Source: Catenulispora pinisilvae (GTDB taxonomy: Bacteria; Actinomycetota; Actinomycetes; Streptomycetales; Catenulisporaceae). From it: a stretch of DNA of 57,594 nt. Of the stretch, positions 40,356 to 46,213 are shown piece after piece. Location: assembly GCF_015356865.1 (NCBI RefSeq), contig NZ_JAAFZA010000041.1:1-57594 (forward strand), written 5' to 3'. Position 1 is the stretch's first letter. The number at the start of each line of letters is the position of its first letter. The notes beneath the pieces are model-generated. The model was given only the letters and a program-made list of their open reading frames with translations. It made no database searches and was not told the DNA's origin. Position numbers and translations under genes: made by a program.

Positions 40356-40909
40356 ACTTCTCCGGCCGGTTTTCGGTTCGTTCCCCTCGGTCGCGTCGGC
40401 AGGGCTTTGCCTACAGTGCCGGTTCTCGGGAGTCAAGTTCGCGCTGTACGCGGCCGTCACTTCCGCGCCTGACCGCAAGGGCGCGGACTTTACTCCCGGG
40501 GTTCGGCGCTGTACCCCTTGGGGCTGACGACGCGAGCGAGGGGAACGGACCGTAGCCACCTCAGGGACCGCCGCCGCTGAGACTGGCTCGGCCCCCCTAT
40601 GGAATTGCGCCAGTTCCCCGAGGGAGCCGAGAGCCCCCGCCGGAGGCGCCGGGCTCTTCATCACAGCTCTTGATCTTGATCTTGATCTTGCTTGGGCTCT
40701 TGCTGTTGATCTCGCTTGGGCTCTTGATCTTGATCTAGACCCTGGTTCCAACTTGCCGGAGTTGAAGAGGCCTGAGGCATGGCGGGGTTGTGAACGCGGG
40801 AACTGGCAGCCGACAAGCACACTCGCCGCCCCGAACCCCGAACCGGCACAACCATGACCGAAGGCCGTAAAAAGCTTCTAAAACCCACACACCAACCGCA
40901 ACCCGGCCC
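40356..40909. repeat. Right arm of the 1.4-kb inverted repeat, with units C and D
   Basis: This arm is the inverted counterpart of 39483-40040; a 315-base unique spacer (40041-40355) separates them. It holds unit C starting at 40376 (23 bases identical to unit A) and unit D ending at 40550 (two mismatches). Divergence between arms is moderate and unevenly spread, as expected for an old duplication with some patches kept. I see no gene in the spacer. Confidence 0.85.
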
Positions 40910-41065
40910 GCAGACTCCAGACCACCAAAAAAGATCCGAACCCCGAGCACCGCAGCCAGGCTATGCGCTGCGCCAGGCCGTGCGCGCTGTGCCCAGGCTA
41001 TGCACCGCGCCCAGCCCGCGAGCCTCCGCGCCTCGGCAACCCGAGGCACCCATCCTGTGCAGCGC

Positions 41066-41084
41066 TGTCTGCTGTCAGCAGACA
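41066..41084. promoter_or_regulatory. 19-bp palindromic operator before the PopR-like gene
   Basis: TGTCTGCTG-T-CAGCAGACA is a perfect palindrome with a single central base, 39 bases before the start codon at 41124. It contains CTGCTGTCAGC, which recurs in reverse complement at 43146-43156 in front of the clpP pair. It is the likely binding site of the XRE regulator. Confidence 0.7.
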
Positions 41085-41123
41085 AGCGAGGCCGAGCCCG
41101 CCACTTGTCCGTACGCTCGAACT

Positions 41124-41546
41124 ATGACTGAGGCTCCAAGACGCCAGCTCATCCCCGGCTGCAACGCCCCGGAACCGCGTCCGGCGACGCCCGAGCCGCT
41201 GTGGCGCGAGGTGCTGGGTGACCAGCTGCGTGAGCTGCGGCGGCGTAACCGGGAGAGTCTGGCTGAGACGGCTTCGCGCGCCGGGATCTCGCCGCAGTAC
41301 CTGTCGGAGGTGGAGCGGGGCCTCAAGGAGCCGTCGAGCGAGATGATCGCGGCGGTTGCCGGTGCGCTTGGGACGACGCTTGGCGGCCTGGCCGAATCGG
41401 TGGCCGGGGAGTTGCGGGTGCGGCGTGAGGCGGCGGTGCTCGGTGTGCGCCAGGATCTGGTCTCGCGTCGGGACTTGGTCTCGCGCCGCGACCTGGCGAC
41501 GCGGTACCGGTCGAGCGGCCCGGTGGCGCTGGCCCTGGCGGCCTGA
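41124..41546 (+). CDS. XRE-family regulator of clp genes (PopR/ClgR-like)
   Basis: The ATG at 41124 gives 140 residues. The HTH is QLRELRRRNRESLAETASRA then GISPQYLSEVERGLKEPSSE, the signature of ClgR/PopR-type activators, which switch on clpP genes in actinomycetes. Its C-terminus is VALALAA; a terminal Ala-Ala is known (from memory) to make PopR and ClgR substrates of ClpP, giving feedback. The clpP pair lies 350 bases beyond its stop on the other strand. PopR, which drives clpP3-clpP4, is the closer analogue by context. A short VSRRDLVSRRDL repeat stands near the end. Confidence 0.82.
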   Translation: MTEAPRRQLIPGCNAPEPRPATPEPLWREVLGDQLRELRRRNRESLAETASRAGISPQYLSEVERGLKEPSSEMIAAVAGALGTTLGGLAESVAGELRVRREAAVLGVRQDLVSRRDLVSRRDLATRYRSSGPVALALAA

Positions 41547-41576
41547 TCGGGGCGTGCGGTCTGACGGGAGAGGTTC

Positions 41577-41822
41577 GTGACGCGAGATGAGGCCGTCGCA
41601 CTGGTGCAGCGCGTCATGGACGCTGACTATGCGGACGATTATGAGGACGACGACGAGGCCAGCGACTTGCTGGAGGCCTTGGGCCGGGCTCTTGGATGCC
41701 CTTCCGGCTACCTGAGCGATTTGATCTTCTGGCCTACCGGGCCTACCGGGCCCACCGGCGCGGCACCGACCGCGCCAGAGGTCGTCGACCAGGCGTTGGC
41801 CTACCGTCCAATCGCGTTGTGA
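41577..41822 (+). CDS. Colicin-E immunity-like small protein (e9imm type)
   Basis: The GTG at 41577 gives 81 residues: TRDEAVALVQRVMDADYADD at the start, a central LGCPSGYLSDLIFWP, and VVDQALAYRPIAL at the end. This fits the actinobacterial branch of the colicin DNase immunity family. Such proteins neutralise nuclease bacteriocins. No nuclease toxin is adjacent, so it is an orphan. A TGPTGPTG repeat from duplicated CCTACCGGG bases sits before the last helix. Confidence 0.65.
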   Translation: MTRDEAVALVQRVMDADYADDYEDDDEASDLLEALGRALGCPSGYLSDLIFWPTGPTGPTGAAPTAPEVVDQALAYRPIAL

Positions 41823-41893
41823 GCCGGGGTTACGTGCGCAGCTCGTACTTGCTGCCGAGCGAGCTGCGAGCGAGCTGCGCACCTAACCCGCCC

Positions 41894-42484
41894 CTACTCC
41901 CGCGGATCCAGCACCCGATCAGCGAGCCCATACTCCACCGCCGCCTCGGCCGTGAACACCCGGTCGCGGTCGGTGTCTTGGCGCAGGCGCTCCGCGCTCT
42001 GGCCGGTGTGCTCGGTCAGGATCGTCTCCAGTTCGCTGCGCATGCGCACCAGCTCGTCGGCCTGGATGATCAGGTCGGGGATGGCGCCCTGGCCGCGCGC
42101 CGCCGGTTGGTGCAGGACCACGCGGGCGTGCGGTAGGACCGAGCGCAGGCCTGGTGCGCCGGCGGCCAGTAGGACCGCGCCGACCGCGATGGCCTGGCCG
42201 ACGCAGGTGGTGCGGACCGGGGCCTTGATGTGCTGCATGGTGTCGTAGACCGCCAGCATCGCCGAGAGGTCGCCGCCTTCGCAGTTGATGTAGAGGCCGA
42301 TCTCGCGGTCGGGGCCGTCGGATTCCAGGTGCAGGAGTTGGGCGATGAGGGCGTTGGCGACGCCGGCGTCGATCGCGCTGCCCAGGTAGATGATGCGCTC
42401 GGTGAGCAGGTGCGAGTAGATGTCGGTGACGCGCTCGCCCCGGGGGCTCTGGGTGGTCACGTAGGGGATGGTGTAGCTGCTCAT
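41894..42484 (-). CDS. clpP: ClpP-like subunit lacking the catalytic serine
   Basis: The product has 196 residues and aligns along the whole ClpP fold: LYINCEGGDLSAMLAVYDTM, TTCVGQAIAVGAVLLAAG, PHARVVLHQP and DTDRDRVFTAEAAVEYGLAD. The usual GQAAS motif reads GQAIA, so the nucleophile is Ala100, while His125 and Asp170 remain. It should be an inactive, structural subunit, comparable to cyanobacterial ClpR. The start overlaps the stop of the upstream clpP as ATGA (42481-42484), so both are made together and probably form a mixed 14-mer. Association with a Clp ATPase is expected. Confidence 0.9.
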   Translation of the reverse strand: MSSYTIPYVTTQSPRGERVTDIYSHLLTERIIYLGSAIDAGVANALIAQLLHLESDGPDREIGLYINCEGGDLSAMLAVYDTMQHIKAPVRTTCVGQAIAVGAVLLAAGAPGLRSVLPHARVVLHQPAARGQGAIPDLIIQADELVRMRSELETILTEHTGQSAERLRQDTDRDRVFTAEAAVEYGLADRVLDPRE

Positions 42485-43086
42485 GTCGAGATCCCGATCC
42501 GTCGGCGTTCCGGCACGACCTGCCCGAACGAGTCCACGATGTGGTCGATGAAGCCGTAGTCCCGCGCTTGCTGCGCGGTGAACCAGCGGTCGTGCAGCGA
42601 GTCCTCGAAGACGCGGTCGTAGGGCTGGCCGGTGTCCGCGGAGATCAGGGTGAGGATGGTGTTGACCGTGTGCCGCAGGTCGTCGGCCTGCACCTCGACG
42701 TCCACCGCGGTGCCGCCGATGCCGGCCGAGCCCTGGTGCATCAGGATCCTGGCGTGCGGGAGGGCGAAGCGGCGGCCGCGGCTGCCGGCCGAGAGCAGGA
42801 ACTGCCCGGCGCTACAGGCCAGGCCCAGGGCGAGCGTCGAGACCTCGCACGGCACCAGGCGCATCACGTCGCGGATCGCGAGCATCGCCGGCACCGAGCC
42901 GCCGGGGGAGTGGATCCACAGCGAGATGTCGGCGTCCGGGTCCTCGGTGGCCAGGGACAGGATCTGGGTCGCCAGCAGGGTGCCGTTGTCGTCGTCGAGC
43001 ACGCCGTCCAGCACCACGATGCGCCGGCTGAACAGCTGGTCGCGGGTGCGCCAGGTGAACTGGGGCGTCTTTTCTTCTTCTGCCAT
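42481..43086 (-). CDS. clpP: ATP-dependent Clp protease proteolytic subunit
   Basis: The product has 201 residues. The catalytic triad is intact: Ser92 in LACSAGQFLLSAG, His117 in RILMHQG and Asp162 in FEDSLHDRWFTAQQA; the oxyanion glycine-rich loop is WIHSPGGSVPAM. The ATG at 43086 follows GGTGGAGG. It degrades unfolded or tagged proteins passed on by Clp ATPases. It is the first gene of a coupled pair with an inactive paralogue, and resembles the Streptomyces ClpP3/ClpP4 pair controlled by PopR. Confidence 0.95.
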   Translation of the reverse strand: MAEEEKTPQFTWRTRDQLFSRRIVVLDGVLDDDNGTLLATQILSLATEDPDADISLWIHSPGGSVPAMLAIRDVMRLVPCEVSTLALGLACSAGQFLLSAGSRGRRFALPHARILMHQGSAGIGGTAVDVEVQADDLRHTVNTILTLISADTGQPYDRVFEDSLHDRWFTAQQARDYGFIDHIVDSFGQVVPERRRIGIST

Positions 43087-43093
43087 GCCTCCA

Positions 43094-43159
43094 CCGTGCC
43101 CCGGGGCACGGCGGCTGCGAACGCCACGCTGCTGTGGGCGGATCAGCTGACAGCAGCGT
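43094..43159 (-). promoter_or_regulatory. Candidate control region of the clpP pair
   Basis: CCGTGCCCCGGGGCACGG (43094-43111) is a perfect 18-bp palindrome beside the ribosome-binding site. Further out, ACGCTGCTGT (43126-43135) and ACAGCAGCGT (43150-43159) are perfect inverted arms 14 bases apart. GCTGACAGCAG (43146-43156) is the exact reverse complement of the core of the operator in front of the PopR-like gene. This suggests shared control by that regulator. The outer part overlaps the end of the MFS gene. Confidence 0.6.
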
Positions 43160-44357
43160 CCGGGGTCCGCGCGAGGCCGGCGCCCACCACGACGGCGGTT
43201 AGCAGCGCGAGTGCGCCGGCGCACACCATGACCACCCGGGGCGAGGACGCGTCGACGACCCGGCCGCCGAGCAGCGCGCCGAGCGCGAGGGTCGCCTGGA
43301 ACGAAGCCGTGAACAGCACGCCGGCCGCCTCGGGCAGGTGCGGGGCCGCCTGCGAGAACCAGGTCTTCGAGCACGCCGGGATGGTGCCGTAAGCCAGACC
43401 CCAGAGGACCAGCAGGGCCAGCGCGCCGAAGGGGTTCGCACCGAGCAGCGGCAGCAGGAGCGTGGCGGCGGCGATCAGAGCGGCGCTGACCGCGAACGTC
43501 CCGCGAAGGCTGCGGCTGAGCGTGCGCCCGGCGACGACGGTGCCCAGGATCCCCGCCGCGCCGTAAATCAGCAGATAGACACTGACACTCGACTCGCTGA
43601 TTCCGGTCGTGGCGCGCAGAAACGGCGCGAGGTACGTGTACCCGCCGAAGTGCGCGATCACCACGAGCGTCGTGACCAGCAGCCCCGAGCGGACCCCGGT
43701 GCCCCGCCCGCGCAGCAGCCCGGCGAGCATCGCGCCGCTGGTGGCCCGCAGCATCGGCAGCGGCGGCAGCGTGCGGAGCAGGGCGAGGCAGACGAGCCCG
43801 GAGCAGACGCAGAGCACTGCGAAAGGTGTCCGCCAGCCGAACGCGTGCCCCAGCACCGTCCCCAGCGGCACCCCGACCACCGATCCGACCGGCACGGCCG
43901 AGAAGACCAGCGCGGTGGCCTTCGACTGCGACCCGCCCGGCACCAGCCGCGGCGACAGCCCCACGCCGATGGACCAGTATCCGCCGATCACCAGCCCGGT
44001 CAGCGTCCGTCCGACCAGCACGAGCCAGAAAGCGGGCGCCACCGCGACCGTAAGGTTCGCCAGGGCCAAGACCGCCATGAACACCGCGAGCACGGCCCGG
44101 CGGTCGAAGCGCGCGGTCGCGACCGTCGCCAGCGGCGCGCACACCGCGGCGGTCAGCCCCGGCAGCGTCATCAGCAGCCCGCCGGTCCCGGCCGAGACGT
44201 GGAACCCGGACGCCATCGGGTCCAACAGCCCGACCGGCAGGATCTCGCTGGTGACGATGACGAAGATGCCCAGGGCTAGACAGGTCACGCCGCCCCAGCG
44301 GGCAGAGATGACGGGTTCGGTGCCTACTTCGTCGGCGGCGGATACGGATACGGACAC
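43143..44357 (-). CDS. MFS transporter (DHA1, AraJ/Cmx-like)
   Basis: The product has 404 residues with about 12 helices. Family features include FVIVTSEILPVGLLDPMA near the start, RTLTGLVIGGYWSIGV and GVPLGTVLGHAFGWRTPFAV, as in AraJ and chloramphenicol/sugar efflux proteins. It likely exports a small molecule. It is 56 bases upstream of the clpP start on the same strand, so read-through into clpP is possible. The substrate is unknown. Confidence 0.9.
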   Translation of the reverse strand: MSVSVSAADEVGTEPVISARWGGVTCLALGIFVIVTSEILPVGLLDPMASGFHVSAGTGGLLMTLPGLTAAVCAPLATVATARFDRRAVLAVFMAVLALANLTVAVAPAFWLVLVGRTLTGLVIGGYWSIGVGLSPRLVPGGSQSKATALVFSAVPVGSVVGVPLGTVLGHAFGWRTPFAVLCVCSGLVCLALLRTLPPLPMLRATSGAMLAGLLRGRGTGVRSGLLVTTLVVIAHFGGYTYLAPFLRATTGISESSVSVYLLIYGAAGILGTVVAGRTLSRSLRGTFAVSAALIAAATLLLPLLGANPFGALALLVLWGLAYGTIPACSKTWFSQAAPHLPEAAGVLFTASFQATLALGALLGGRVVDASSPRVVMVCAGALALLTAVVVGAGLARTPDAAVS

Positions 44358-44474
44358 GGTGGTTCTCCCCGACTGAGCTGGAAGACAGAACGTCTTGATC
44401 CAGTACAGCTCGCGGGGGCGGAGCGATCCGGCGGGTTTCCGCCCTGACCAGTAACCGCTGGTCAGATGGCGTGG

Positions 44475-45185
44475 TCAAACCGCGCGAAGTTGGCGACGCA
44501 GCAGGTCGGGGGCCCCGATGAGCGAGGGCCCGTACCAGGTGAGATGACGCCCGGAGACCAGCGCGGACCGCAGGCCGGGGAACGCCTCGGGGCCGTCGGA
44601 GGCGCTGAAGGCGTAGGGCTCGTCGGGCAGCACGACGAGCTCGGCGCCGCTGTCCAGCAGTTCGGGCAGGGGAATCTTCGGGTAGCGCTCGGCGTGGTCG
44701 GCGTACACGTTGCGCACGCCGAGCCGAGCGAGCACGTCCCCTGCGAATGTGTCGCGGCCCAGCACCATCCACGGCCGCCGCCAGATGGGGACGACAGCGG
44801 GGACGACCGAATCAGGACTCTGCGACGCCCAAGCCGCCTCCGCCCGATCGAGCCAGTCCGGCCGCGCCAGGCCGCAACCGACCGTCAGCATCCGGTCCAG
44901 TTCCCGGAAGGCCTGGTCCACGGTCCGGACTTCGGTGACCAGCACAGACACCCCGGCCTCACGCAAAGCGTCGAGATCGGCCGCCCGGTTCTCCTCCTCG
45001 TTCGCCACCACCAGATCCGGTGCCAGCGAGACGATCCGCGCGACGTCAGGGTTCTTCGTCCCGCCGATCCGTTCGACGTCAAGACCGGCGGGATGCGTGC
45101 ACCAGGCGGTGGCCCCGACCAGCAGCCCCGGCGCCGTCGCGGCGATCGCCTCGGTGAGCGACGGAACCAGGGACACCACCTGCAT
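44475..45185 (-). CDS. Helical-backbone metal receptor / BtuF-like binding protein
   Basis: The product has 236 residues and belongs to the class III periplasmic-binding fold: VVSLVPSLTEAIAATAPG at the start, IVSLAPDLVVANEEENR in the first lobe and LVVLPDEPYAFSA in the second. Relatives bind cobalamin, haem or siderophores. It has no signal peptide or lipobox, so it seems cytoplasmic, unlike true transporter components. It lies 18 bases after nrdB, in the same transcript as a B12-riboswitch-controlled operon; corrinoid binding is a reasonable but untested guess. Confidence 0.82.
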   Translation of the reverse strand: MQVVSLVPSLTEAIAATAPGLLVGATAWCTHPAGLDVERIGGTKNPDVARIVSLAPDLVVANEEENRAADLDALREAGVSVLVTEVRTVDQAFRELDRMLTVGCGLARPDWLDRAEAAWASQSPDSVVPAVVPIWRRPWMVLGRDTFAGDVLARLGVRNVYADHAERYPKIPLPELLDSGAELVVLPDEPYAFSASDGPEAFPGLRSALVSGRHLTWYGPSLIGAPDLLRRQLRAV

Positions 45186-45203
45186 CAGGGAGCCTTTCCG
45201 GTA

Positions 45204-46199
45204 TCAGAACTCGTCGTCGAAGGAGACGCTACCGCCGACCGCCACCTGGTACGCCGAGACCCGCCGCTCGAAGAAGTTCGACAGCTCCTGCACGTCCTGG
45301 AGTTCCATGAACCCCAACGGGTTCGCGGTCCCGTAGACCGGCTCCAGCCCCAGCTGCTCCAGTCGCCGGTCGGCGACGTGCTCCAGGTACGCCCGCATGT
45401 CCGCCACCGGCAGTCCCGACACGCCGCCGCCGAGCAGGTCCTCGGCGAACTGTGTCTCGCACTCCACCGCCTCGGCCAGCATGTCGCGCACCTGCTGCGC
45501 CATCTTGTCGTCGAACAGGTCCGGCTCCTCGGCGCGGACCGTCTCCACGACGTCGAACGCGAACGCCATGTGCATCGACTCGTCGCGGAACACCCAGTTG
45601 GTGCCGGAGGCCAGGCCGTGCAGGAGGCCGCGCGAGCGCAGGAAGTAGACGTAGGCGAAGGCGCCGTAGAAGAACAGGCCCTCGATGCACGCCGCGAAGC
45701 AGATCAGGTTCAGCAGGAAGGTCCGGCGGTCCTCGCGGGTTTCCAGTTGTTTCAGGTCGCCGAGCGAGTCGATCCAGCGGAAGCAGAACTCTGCCTTGCG
45801 CCGGATCGAGGGGATGTTCTCCACCGCCGCGAACGCTTCCGTGCGCTCGTCCTCGTCCGGCACGTAGGTGTCGAGCAGGTTCAGGTAGAACTGGACGTGC
45901 ACGGCCTCCTCGAACAGCTGCCGGGACAGGTAGAGCCGGCCCTCGGGGCTGTTCACGTGCTGATACAGGTTCAGCACCAGGTTGTTGGCGACGATCGTGT
46001 CGCCGGTGGCGAAGAACGCGACCAGGCGTGAGACCAGGTGGCGCTCGGCGGCCGAGAGCCGGTCCAGGTCGGTCAGGTCGCTGTGCAGGTCCACCTCCTC
46101 CACGGTCCAGGTGTTCTTGATGGCGTCGCGGAAGCGGTCGAAGAAACGCGGGTAGCGCATGGGGCGCAGGGTCAGATCCAGACCCGGGTCGAGCAGCAT
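45204..46199 (-). CDS. nrdB: Ribonucleoside-diphosphate reductase beta subunit, class Ia
   Basis: The Met at 46199 with AAAGGAAAG upstream gives 331 residues. The di-iron ligands are recognisable in LFEEAVHVQFYLNLLD and FRDESMHMAFAFDVVE, and the radical region lies between. The C-terminal tail ends SVSFDDEF, the type of peptide that docks in the alpha subunit. It makes the tyrosyl radical that starts nucleotide reduction. It is 14 bases after nrdA and regulated with it by the cobalamin riboswitch. Confidence 0.95.
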   Translation of the reverse strand: MLLDPGLDLTLRPMRYPRFFDRFRDAIKNTWTVEEVDLHSDLTDLDRLSAAERHLVSRLVAFFATGDTIVANNLVLNLYQHVNSPEGRLYLSRQLFEEAVHVQFYLNLLDTYVPDEDERTEAFAAVENIPSIRRKAEFCFRWIDSLGDLKQLETREDRRTFLLNLICFAACIEGLFFYGAFAYVYFLRSRGLLHGLASGTNWVFRDESMHMAFAFDVVETVRAEEPDLFDDKMAQQVRDMLAEAVECETQFAEDLLGGGVSGLPVADMRAYLEHVADRRLEQLGLEPVYGTANPLGFMELQDVQELSNFFERRVSAYQVAVGGSVSFDDEF

Positions 46200-46213
46200 G
46201 AAGGTTCTTTCCT

